Positions 18,091-26,409 of a DNA stretch of 35,684 bases are shown here, in pieces. The notes beneath the pieces are model-generated. The model saw nothing but the letters and a program-made list of their open reading frames with translations, was not told where the DNA came from and made no database searches. The DNA is taken from positions 1 through 35,684 of the forward strand of contig CAJBLF010000016.1 of assembly GCA_903953935.1 (NCBI GenBank). Direction: 5' to 3'. The translations under genes were made by a program, and so were the position numbers. The first letter of the stretch is position 1; each line of letters starts with the position of its first letter. Source of the DNA: an uncultured bacterium (lineage in GTDB: Bacteria; Patescibacteriota; Gracilibacteria; Absconditabacterales; Absconditicoccaceae).

Positions 18091-18117
18091 ACTCCCGTTA
18101 TACGGGAGTCTTTTTTT
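18091..18117 (+). terminator. Intrinsic terminator after the 17800 gene
   Basis: A perfect 7-bp stem, ACTCCCG/CGGGAGT, with a 5-base loop is followed by C and seven T. Confidence 0.9.
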
Positions 18118-18143
18118 ATAATAATTTCTCTCTTTTTGTTGTG

Positions 18144-18173
18144 TTGACTTTATTTTTAATATATGTATATTAT
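18144..18173 (+). promoter_or_regulatory. Promoter of the 18194 gene
   Basis: TTGACT (18144-18149) and TATTAT (18168-18173) are 18 bases apart, 20 bases before the start codon. Confidence 0.6.
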
Positions 18174-18193
18174 ACAAAAAACAAAAATTAGCT

Positions 18194-18511
18194 ATGTACA
18201 AAAAAACTAAATTTATACGAATGCGCATCAAAATACTTCAATTTTTTGAGCTTATTGTCCTACCTATCGCTATTGCTGCAGTAATTATGCTTTTTCTTTT
18301 TGGCTTTGCCGTCAATATCTTGGGTGTCAGATTTTCTTCCCCGGCGCAGATGATTACGATACTCGTACTTATTGTGATTTTTATTGGAGGAATTATCTTT
18401 GAATTATCTAGGGTTATAATCAAAAAGATTCTTCATTACCCCACATTAGATTTCTTTGAAAGGCTATTCAAAAAACTTTTTAAGAAATGAAACTGGCTTA
18501 TGTATATGTAG
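18194..18511 (+). CDS. Small two-pass membrane protein
   Basis: A 105-residue protein with a basic N-terminus, two membrane segments (around residues 20-44, LIVLPIAIAAVIMLFLFGF, and 53-75, MITILVLIVIFIGGIIFEL) and a basic tail (FERLFKKLFKK). No family is recognised. Under the standard code it would stop at TGA 18488-18490. With UGA as glycine it continues for GNWLMYM to TAG at 18509-18511. This extension overlaps the rising arm of the terminator hairpin. The start at 18194 fits the promoter; an internal ATG at 18221 is an alternative. The gene stands alone between a promoter and a terminator. Confidence 0.6.
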
Positions 18512-18523
18512 GTCAGTTTTTTT
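18490..18523 (+). terminator. Intrinsic terminator overlapping the end of the 18194 gene
   Basis: AAACTGGCT pairs with GGTCAGTTT (two G-U pairs) and runs into seven T. The left arm lies inside the last codons of the gene when UGA is read as glycine. Confidence 0.65.
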
Positions 18524-18621
18524 ATTTGAAATATTCATCGGGTATCGTATAAGTGACGAAACGTTGAATCATTGAAACTGCGTTACTACAACCTCTTCAT
18601 TTATTCATATAATAATTTATT

Positions 18622-19863
18622 ATGCACAAACCAACAATAGTTGCACCCGGGTGATCACATGACAAAGCTATGGTGGCCAGTCACTACTGAGCTGAAGAAG
18701 TGTATGTAGGTGTACCATTCACCTCATTGAGAATGAGACAAAATAAAATTTATAATTTTGATGATCTCAAAAAAACCGTTGATGATTTACACAAAAATGG
18801 AAGCAAAGCATTACTTACCATGAATATCTTTCCAAGAAATATGGATATCAAAATCTTTGAAAAGGCTGTAGAAAAAATAGCAGATGTCGGTGCAGATGCT
18901 ATCATTTTTTCTGATCCTGGTACCTTTCATATCATCAAAAAACATCTCCCCAATACACCATTACATTTGAGCACACAATCCTCTACTATGAATTATGCCG
19001 CTGTTCAATTCTGGAAAGACATGGGTGTGAAGAGAATCGTTTTCGCGAGAGAATTGAATATCGAAGAAATCAAAGAAATTAGAGAAAAAGTGCCTGGTAT
19101 GGAAATAGAGGTTTTTGTTCATGGTGCAATGTGTATGAGTTATTCATGACGTTGTTTGCTTGGTGATTATATGAGTTGAAGGCCAGGTAATAAAGGTGAA
19201 TGTTCTCACGCATGCAGATTTAAATATAAGGTACGACTCGAAGAAGAACGCAGACCAGGAAAATTATTTCAACTTGAAGGAGATGAAAATGGTAGTCATA
19301 TTTTATCATCCAAAGATTTGTGCACTATAGAAAGATTAGAAGAAATATTGCCGTATGTCGATGCCATCAAAATAGAATGAAGAAGCAAATCAGAATTTTA
19401 CGTGGGAGCTATAGTAAAAGCATATAAACATGTTCGCGACGCAATTATCGAAGGCAAAAAAATAGATGAACATGTAGCGAATCTCGTCAATGTAATACCT
19501 CATAGAGCATATCGAGAATGATTTTTGTTTAACAAATTAAATGAATTCCCTGAATGAGAAACTCCTGTCGGCTCAACGACTTTGGATAGTGCTTGACCAT
19601 TATTTAACAGAAACTACTTCTGAATATTTTCGGATAAACACATGGAAAAAGATGGAAAAAAATATTTTCACATCGAACCAAAAGAAGTTATCACTCCAGG
19701 TATGAAGATCAAATATTTGAGCCCCACAAAAATGGGAGAATTAGAAGTCTTAGATATCTTGGATGCTAAGGGGAATCACGTAGAAAAAGCACATTGTAAT
19801 AGTTGAGAAATGTATATACTCACCGATATACAACTTGAAGGCTGGGAAATTTTATATGCATAG
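18622..19863 (+). CDS. Peptidase U32 family protein (TrhP/YegQ-like)
   Basis: A 413-residue U32-family protein. It begins IVAPGGSHDKAMVASHYGAEEVYVG, the usual 'LlaPaGs.e.l.aA...GAdaVY.G' barrel start. QSSTMNYAAVQFWKDMGVKR and ELNIEEIKEI follow, then the diagnostic VHGAMCMSYSGRCLLGDYMSGR..N.GECSHACR with four cysteines (C171, C178, C194, C198), likely an iron-sulfur site. IKIEGRSKSEFYV is also typical. Family members are linked to tRNA uridine hydroxylation (TrhP) or collagenase-like activity; the length and Cys pattern favour the tRNA-modification group. The GR of SYSGRC uses UGA. Codons 8-11 (GCA CCC GGG TGA) contain a perfect CACCCGGGTG palindrome, unusually GC-rich for this genome. Confidence 0.9.
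18644..18653. promoter_or_regulatory. CACCCGGGTG box inside the U32 gene
   Basis: A perfect palindrome 22 bases after the start codon, in the context GTTGCACCCGGGTGATCAC. It shares the 13-mer TTGCACCCGGGTG with the copy at 15746. It also encodes the conserved APGG, so selection at the protein level could explain part of it. Confidence 0.35.
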
Positions 19864-19937
19864 AAAAACCCCTATACTACTACATTATGTATAAAAAAAA
19901 GTAATAAACATATACAATAATTTTACCTTTACACAAT

Positions 19938-19969
19938 AAAAAAGACGTAACATATGCGTCTTTTTTTTT
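19938..19969. terminator. Bidirectional terminator between U32 and MFS genes
   Basis: AAAAAAGACG/CGTCTTTTTT around a 9-base loop, with A and T runs on both sides. It can end transcription of the two convergent genes in both directions. Confidence 0.85.
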
Positions 19970-19983
19970 ATTAGTATATTTTT

Positions 19984-21267
19984 TTATTTTAATCTTTTTT
20001 TGAGCAGACCATATCTTCTTGCTAGTCATACATTAGCAACGATAAAAATCATTATTCCTACCAATATAAATGAAGTTTGAATTCCAAATAACGCCGAAGA
20101 TATTCCAAACAGTATAATCCCTATCATTTCTCATCATCTAGCAACAAATTCCTCTACTCATGAAATAGTTCATTCATCTTCCGTATTTGTGCAATCCGAA
20201 ATAAATGCTGAAATAACAGGACGCATAAGCGATAACCCAAGAGATATTGCAAACGTAATGATGATAATACTCCAGAAATTTTCATTATATCCAAGTAACA
20301 TATAGAGGAAGGAAACGAAGAGCAATACAAAGAACAAGAATTTTCTTTTACTCGCATTATCGGCAATATTTCCCGTGAAAAAATCTATTAAATAAGGAAC
20401 CCTCATGACTGCAAAAATGAGAGCAATCTGTGAAAGCGTTAGATTGTTTTTTACTGAAATTATAGGTATAAATATAAATCATATGTAATTGAGTACATTA
20501 AATAAGAATTCGAATCCAAGCGCGTAATACATCCTGAAAGAATATGTTTTCATCTTTATAATCACTTTTTTAATAGCATAGAAGGAAAATACCTCAACAA
20601 AAAACTTGTGAATGAAGGTGTCTTTTCAGATGAATTTACGTATTTCTTTTTTACTTAAACTAGGAAGCTTCTGATCAGTGAAAAATGAAATCACTGAAAA
20701 CAATGATACAAATAGGAAAAGATATGGTAACGAAATATATCCTATAATCACTGATGCAATCAATGCTCCAACAACATAAGCGAGATTGAGACTAGAAAAA
20801 TATAATCCAAATATCGCACCTCTGATATTCTTTTTACTATGCTTACGTATAAATGCTTGATAGGTTGTCAGCAACGATGCGGTTGCAAAACCATTAAGTA
20901 CAACTGCTATAACAAGCAATGTGGGAGACGCTATTATCCCAGCAATGAAATACAAAATTCATGTAACTACATATGCTCATTTACTCAAAAACAATACGGA
21001 TTTTAAATTTGCATGATCATCTATTTCTCACACAGGGATTGCAAAAAACATTTTTCCTAACGACAATATTGCTCAGATTACCGATACCCAAAATACATTA
21101 TTTACGATATCTTTTATATAAAGAGAAAAAAATGTATCGGCACCTAACCCTCGTCAGAAGATAAATAAAAATAAAGAAAAAGAAACGATCCTGATTGAAA
21201 TCGGAACCGAAAAGAATTCTTTTTTTATGATCTTGATGATACCATTGTGTTCGTGGTTTTTTTGCAT
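19984..21267 (-). CDS. Major facilitator superfamily transporter
   Basis: A 427-residue protein with about twelve hydrophobic segments in two halves of six, the MFS layout. The loop between segments 2 and 3 carries FAIPVGEIDDHANLKSVLFL, a variant of the MFS 'G.l.Dr.grr' motif. The equivalent in the second half is FFTGNIADNASKRKFLF, and SLMRPVISAFISD matches the motif of the middle helix. A central cytoplasmic loop of about 50 residues (KLPSLSKKEIRKFI onward) separates the halves. The substrate is unknown; the pattern is nearest to drug or metabolite exporters. Many UGA glycines. It has a promoter about 60 bases upstream and shares a bidirectional terminator with the U32 gene. Confidence 0.85.
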
Positions 21268-21329
21268 ACTAAGATATGAAACGATGAAATGCATACTATA
21301 TAGACTTGATTCTGTCACAATCTTCTCTT

Positions 21330-21357
21330 ATTGTAACCAAAAATATTTTTTTGTCAA
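21330..21357 (-). promoter_or_regulatory. Candidate promoter of the MFS gene
   Basis: On the minus strand TTGACA (21352-21357) and TACAAT (21330-21335) are 16 bases apart, giving a leader of about 56 bases. Confidence 0.5.
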
Positions 21358-21386
21358 AATTTCGAAAACAAAATTTCTGTCACAAT

Positions 21387-21416
21387 AAAAAAAAGGCTAC
21401 CTAATTATGGTAACCT
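21387..21416 (-). terminator. Intrinsic terminator after the protease gene
   Basis: On the minus strand AGGTTACC/GGTAGCCT form an 8-bp stem (one G-U) with a 7-base loop, followed by eight T. It lies 20 bases after the stop at 21436. Confidence 0.85.
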
Positions 21417-21435
21417 TCTTACGTTGAGAAAATTT

Positions 21436-23025
21436 TTATTCTAGACCAAATATTTTATATGCTAAAGTAACCACTTCCTGCTTTGTACTCTCTGAGGTAA
21501 GCTGTGCACTCACATGAATAAAAACAGTATTTGATCAATTTTTTTTCAATCCTAATATATTTACTGACATAGTATCATTTTCATCGATTACACTAAACAC
21601 AGAGGCTTTAGTAGGATATTTTGATGTTTCAGACTTTGTAGTATATCATAAGCCATCATAATACTCTAGGAATTGTTTTGTAAAGCTTCTTAGCGTATCT
21701 CATTTTTCTCATATATCTATATGCACATCAGCTGCATATTTTCCATTCACAGGAAATATATTGATAGTGAGCCCCTCGTTCCTTATCCATTTCACAATAC
21801 TGATATCTCGTTTTGATGACAGCTTAATTATGGGGATATTGAATGGTTGTGGTTTAATAGATGATTTTTTTATGGTCGTATCTTCTACAAATGCTAACAG
21901 ATCAGCTAGATCAGATTTTATATCTTCTTTGTCTACAAGCACGGTGAACTCGAGGTATGTTTTATTGTTACTTGATGTTTGGATATAATCATATCCTATC
22001 CAATCTGCATCTCAAAACATAATAACTGTCCATGATGTATTTCCTATCTTCTTGGTACTCTTTGTTGGATTTAATTGACTTTCCTTGAGCTGCTTCATAA
22101 CACTACTTATATATCTTGTTACCGCGACGTTATCCGTAGCTATGAGTGATATCATATCCACGATACTATCGTTTGCGTTTCTGAACGAATAATTATAGAG
22201 ATTATTTGCTTTTTTTTCTACTATGAGATCTAAATTTAGTCCTAACACACTGTAATCCGGCGTAGTGAATAATGGATTATCAACACTAGTTTTTTCTTGT
22301 TGTACGTATGTAGACTTAAGCCACTTATCAAATGCTGTCGCATATTTAACTTTATATGTTGTACCGATTGATCATGCTAAAAAACTTTTGATGGTATCTG
22401 TTGGGATAATATATCATAATGTTGTCTGTCCATTTACGACGAATGTCGGAATACCAATAAACTCTCCTGCACTATCGAAACTTCATCATCATGAATTTCC
22501 CTCATCAACGTTAGCGTCTGTTTTATAATAATTATTTTCAAATCATGCAATGGTTCATTGTGTTGTTGTTATTGTCTGTCCTCCATTTGCCGGATATCCG
22601 ATGATACTGATATTGCTACCTACATCCAGCCTCCCTGATCATATAGTTACAGGATCGGGCATATTACTTGATGGATTTACAATTTGTAATAATGCTAAAT
22701 CACTGTTTTTATCATATTTCATCAATTGCAAAGTAGAAAAACATTTTGGTGGTTCTTGATCGGAAATTGTCTGGCATGCTTCGTACTGCAAAGTGAAGGC
22801 ATCGTTATTGTCAGTAACCACATGCGCATTGGTGAGCAGCATATTATCTGCGACCAAAACTGCACTTCCATATTGTTTCAATACATACATATCAGAGATG
22901 TTGTCATATGCATATCCTTGAATTTTGAATACTGCATTCATCATGGTGGTGTCTGCAGCATGTACTTTTGCATACAGAGAAAACATGGTCCATACTAGGA
23001 GAGAAACCATTACAATTTTTTTCAT
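21436..23025 (-). CDS. Exported trypsin-like serine protease
   Basis: A 529-residue secreted protease. A signal peptide (MKKIVMVSLLVWTMFSLYA, cleavage likely after VHA at about residue 23) leads into an S1-type chymotrypsin fold. The triad is visible as H68 (LLTNAHVV), D109 (NSDLALLQI) and S178 (DEGNSGGGSFD). The three glycines after the catalytic serine are three consecutive UGA codons, so the active site exists only under the alternative code. GYPANGGQTITTTQGTI is also typical. No PDZ domain is recognised. The C-terminal half (about 250-529) is an unknown region with two similar-looking parts. It starts 25 bases after the small basic protein gene and should share its promoter. The substrate could be host or own-surface protein; this is inference. 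Confidence 0.88.
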
Positions 23026-23050
23026 TTTATGTTTTAGTGATAAAAGACGA

Positions 23051-23395
23051 TTAACGCTTCATGGTTGTCGCTTTTCTGAGTCTTGCTCTTGTCCATCCAG
23101 AGCTTGGTGCATCTACAACTTCTGATCCACCTGATGGTGTTCTAATAAATCTATATCCGTCAGGATCTGTTCTGAGTCTTGTTTCTCGACATATCTTTCT
23201 TCCTCTAAGAAATCGGGTATATTCGTGATTTTTAGGGTTTTTTACTACACCGACTATACCAAGTTCTTTGGCTTCTTCCATCGTAAGTTTTCTTTTGGGA
23301 TACTCAAATCTCTTGTTACCTCTAAGTCTGGTAGCTTGTCTTTGTTGTTGAGATTTTTTCTTTGCTATCCCTTGTTTGTTTGTTCTGCTTGCCAT
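23051..23395 (-). CDS. Small basic protein of unknown function
   Basis: A 114-residue, strongly basic protein. The first 35 residues are Lys/Arg/Gln-rich and probably disordered (SRTNKQGIAKKKSQQQRQ); a more structured part contains RKLTMEEAKELGIVGVV. The C-terminus is again Arg-rich (SSGWTRARLRKATTMKR). It looks like a nucleic-acid- or ribosome-binding protein, but I cannot assign a family. All of its glycines are GGN with no UGA. It has a good promoter just upstream and precedes the exported protease by 25 bases; a functional link with a secreted enzyme is not obvious. The single Cys is in GRKICRETR. Confidence 0.65.
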   Translation of the reverse strand: MASRTNKQGIAKKKSQQQRQATRLRGNKRFEYPKRKLTMEEAKELGIVGVVKNPKNHEYTRFLRGRKICRETRLRTDPDGYRFIRTPSGGSEVVDAPSSGWTRARLRKATTMKR

Positions 23396-23418
23396 TTTAC
23401 AATGATTATAAATGATAA

Positions 23419-23447
23419 ATTATAGATGATAGATTATGGAAATACAA
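23419..23447 (-). promoter_or_regulatory. Promoter of the basic protein-protease operon
   Basis: On the minus strand TTGTAT (23442-23447) and a perfect TATAAT (23419-23424) are 17 bases apart. The leader would be only about 15-20 bases. Confidence 0.6.
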
Positions 23448-23459
23448 TATAAATGCAAG

Positions 23460-24662
23460 TTAGACCGTAAACTGGCCATTTTGGTAGATAACTTTTTCTG
23501 TACCATCAGACAATGTCGCTGTCACCTTTCTTCTTTTGGTTGAAATAATGTCGGTATGTTCAGCACTTTGATTGAATCATAAATCAGCCAATTCTTGTTC
23601 CGTCAACTTACTCGCATCGCCAGCAAACGTCTCATTATACGCACTTCCTATAGCGATATGAGTATTACCCTCTGGTCCTCACATATTTTCATCATACAAA
23701 GTTTCTCCCATAAATTTGGTGATATGAGAAAATCTTCCATCCGTCAAAGAAAATTCTCAGACTTTATTTGCGTTGGGAATTTTTATCATTTCTTCGAGTC
23801 CTGACTTGTTGTGACTCGCATCGAAATCTACGATAAGTCCGTTCTCAAATTTCAGATAAATGTCTTTTATGATTTGTCCAAAATGATAGAGTGGCTGATT
23901 AAATCTTATTCGACCATTTGTTCCTCTTCGATCTGGTGAAGTGAAAATTTCAAAGGAAGGAATGTTGCGTCATGATCATCCCAATCGTTGTCTATTCGTT
24001 CAAATTTTTACTTTAAGATCAACATCTTCTCACTCTACATGTACCCATTCTATCGGCAAAGCATTGAGTTTGCTTTTTATAATTGAGATATTTTCTTCTG
24101 TCTTTTTTCGTTCAGCGATAGGGTCATCAAAATCGAGATAACATGCTTTGATGATTTCGTCTCGATATTCTTCGAGTGACATCTTTGCTTCATCAGCCAT
24201 CGCTTGTGTGCCGTATAATCCGAGTGTCCACGTCATCTTTCCATCCATCTCTTTCTTCATACGTTTCTCTTTATATTCTTTGCGAGAATGAATTCTTGCA
24301 GCTAATTTTTTGGGATCGATATCCTTGAGTTCATATTTATCAGCTTCTGCAATCACGGAAATTACATGGGTCATCTGTTCGACCTTACCGTGAAAAAAGT
24401 GGCTTGGGTAAAAGACTATCTGATCGTCATTGGCATGATCGAAAAAATGTCTAGCTACACCATCCGGTAAATATTCCATAATCGGATGTGCACCAACCTC
24501 GAGAATTGCCTTTTGAAGTGGTAGATAAAATGGCTTTGCACATTCAGGAATCTGAACAAAAACCACATCATCTTTTTTAACTCATTCTCCTGATCGGAGA
24601 GCGAATTTTACCAATACGTCAGCGTATTTTTTGAGGAGTTCGTATGATGGTTCGTATGTCAT
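23460..24662 (-). CDS. Aminopeptidase, M29 family
   Basis: A 400-residue metallo-aminopeptidase of family M29 (aminopeptidase T/S type), a cytosolic enzyme that removes N-terminal residues from peptides. Residues equivalent to the known metal and catalytic ligands appear in order: E in SFEIFTSPDR, E in FMGETLYDENM, H and Y in NTHIAIGSAYNET, and H and D in GFNQSAEHTDII. The N-terminal domain begins MTYEPSYELLKKYADVLVK and contains ARHFF and FYPSHFF segments. Length is normal (about 400-410). Conserved glycines such as that in LGFNQS are UGA. ATG 24662 extends the frame 32 codons beyond the first standard-code Met and restores the family's N-terminal helix. Stop TAA. Confidence 0.9.
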
Positions 24663-24755
24663 CTGTAGATATCCAATAAAAAATAAAATCACAAAAATCA
24701 GCGTATGTATTTTATTCTCATTTTCAATCTTTTTGGGTGAAAACCAACGATATTT

Positions 24756-24784
24756 TTGACAAAAATCATATATTTATATATAAT
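24756..24784 (+). promoter_or_regulatory. Consensus sigma70-type promoter
   Basis: TTGACA (24756-24761), a 17-base spacer and TATAAT (24779-24784): a perfect match to the consensus, 29 bases before the start at 24814. A GGGTG half-box lies 16 bases upstream of the -35 and may be chance. Confidence 0.85.
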
Positions 24785-24813
24785 CATGATGTTTATTTTA
24801 TCTGTATGATAAT

Positions 24814-26076
24814 ATGAGCGATCTCAATATTCATGACAATGAGAATACTCCTGTCCAGCATCCGGAATCTTCTATTAATGATACCAATGCTTCGCTTTTG
24901 GACGAATTGACCATAGCTGATACGATTGACCAGGAGATTAAAAAAAACCTACAAGAAAACAGAAAAATCAAAAACTACAAAGAGCTTTTTGCAGATTCAG
25001 ATATTAAAAAAAACGTAGAAGTAACCCAAAAAATATTGGACCGTCTTTTTCATCCTAAAGGAAGATATGCAAACATACAACGTGAAACAAAAGAAGAAAT
25101 AATTGATAAATTCAAGCAAGAGGGAGAAGGAAAAATAAATGAATACCGAGAAGCCATCCGTAAACAACAAATATTCTTATCATGCGCCTATACCAAACAA
25201 GAAGCTCTTGCTCTCATACAGACGAAACTCTCTGCAGAAAAAATCCTATATATGTACCAGAAACAAAGACCTAAATCCACTGATTTTCCACATCGAATAA
25301 ACAAAATAGCAAGATTTACCCAAGAAAACGTTGACGAAGAACTCATCAAAAAAATTGATGTTCATACCATTGATGATGCAGTACAAAAACTCTTAAAACA
25401 GACCTTCATCTACAAGATACATTTCCCTCATTTCTGCTGACATGCACCTAATCTTTTTTTGCTCAGCCTACGAGGATATGATGAAGAATGAGAAACCCAC
25501 AATAAACATAAAACACCTAATGGATTTTTTGTGACCAATAAAGATCATTCGCAAACCTTTTATTACAAAGCTGCACACAACAAAAAAACCGTCTTATGAT
25601 TGGATGATAATCAATTTGGAAGACTTAATGATTTTGATAATATCCTCTTGAGAAACATTTCTGAAAGTATAGCAAAAAAACTAGGAAACGAATATAGGTA
25701 TGATTATACAAAACTTTCAGAACACCACATTCAAGAACTGAACGATGAATATTGAACCTACTGTTCTCTTCAGATGAAAGCAGGAAAAATTCTAATAACT
25801 ATACAAACAGACACTATCGCATTTGAAGAACCTAATATCAGCGAACCGGAAATCGATGAATACAAAGAATATACAAATGATGAGATAGAAAAAATTATTA
25901 ATGAACATTGTACCTATGAATCAGACCGATATCCAGGTACATGGCTCCAAAAACGAAAATATGACTTAACAGGAAAGACCAGATGAATTCAATGATGATC
26001 CTTTGATGATGTTCAGAAAAAATTCGACCAAGCGTTGTCGTTTGCCAAAAAAGAATACAGCGTATTTGAAAAATAA
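24814..26076 (+). CDS. Unknown 420-residue soluble protein
   Basis: No family recognised. The N-terminal 35 residues are polar and probably disordered (NIHDNENTPVQHPESS). Residues 35-210 are helical, with charged coiled-coil-like stretches (QETKEEIIDKFKQEGEGKI is typical of the style). The rest is mixed, with GYDEEGETHNKHKTPNGFF and DDNQFGRLNDFDN. Three Cys/His-containing spots (FPHFCGH, GTYCS, EHCTYES) could bind metal but form no known motif. No signal peptide or membrane segment. It has the strongest promoter in the window and stands alone, so it is probably well expressed. Several UGA glycines; TAA stop. Function unknown. Confidence 0.7.
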
Positions 26077-26082
26077 ACATAT

Positions 26083-26105
26083 AAAAAAAGACGATACTCT
26101 CGTCT
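26083..26105 (-). terminator. Intrinsic terminator after tRNA-Thr
   Basis: On the minus strand AGACGA/TCGTCT form a 6-bp stem with a 5-base loop running into seven or more T. It lies about 30 bases downstream of the tRNA. Read on the plus strand it also follows the stop of the 24814 gene but has only a weak T run. Confidence 0.75.
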
Positions 26106-26134
26106 CTTATATTTGTTTTTATGTCATTAAACTT

Positions 26135-26207
26135 AGCCACGAACGGGAATCGAACCCGTGACCTCTCCCTTACCATGGGAACGCTCTACCGGCTGAGCTA
26201 TCGCGGC
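26135..26207 (-). tRNA. tRNA-Thr (anticodon GGU)
   Basis: A complete cloverleaf of 72 bases plus discriminator U: acceptor GCCGCGA/TCGTGGC (one G-U), D-arm GCTC/GAGC with AGCCGGTA loop, anticodon stem TTCCC/GGGAG with loop ATGGTAA (U33, anticodon GGU, A37), 5-base variable loop, T-arm ACGGG/CCCGT with TTCGATT. GGU reads threonine codons ACC and ACU. The 3' CCA is not encoded and must be added after transcription. Confidence 0.95.
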
Positions 26208-26222
26208 ATATTTAACTTTAAT

Positions 26223-26255
26223 GTCCAACTCTTGTAGTTATTGGACGTTTTTTTT
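26223..26255 (+). terminator. Plus-strand terminator behind the tRNA
   Basis: GTCCAA/TTGGAC, 6 bp around a 12-base loop, followed by G and eight T. It faces the opposite direction to the tRNA and would stop read-through from the 24814 gene before the large operon. Confidence 0.65.
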
Positions 26256-26341
26256 CAAGTCTATATATCCAGCACCAACAAACATATTATATTATATTTT
26301 TTTAATAATGGTACATCAAATACCATCAAAAAGAGTACAAA

Positions 26342-26371
26342 TTGGGAAAATACCACTTCTCTGAGTATTAT
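26342..26371 (+). promoter_or_regulatory. Candidate promoter of the large surface-protein operon
   Basis: TTGGGA (26342-26347) and TATTAT (26366-26371) are 18 bases apart, about 38 bases before the start at 26410. Confidence 0.45.
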
Positions 26372-26409
26372 AGTATATGTAAACTTTTATTTCGAGTAGC
26401 CTCGATAAT

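Noticed and set aside
544-24662. UGA as selenocysteine in enzymes such as DHFR or the protease
   Set aside because: There are many UGA codons in many genes, at glycine positions, and no SECIS-like hairpins directly downstream.
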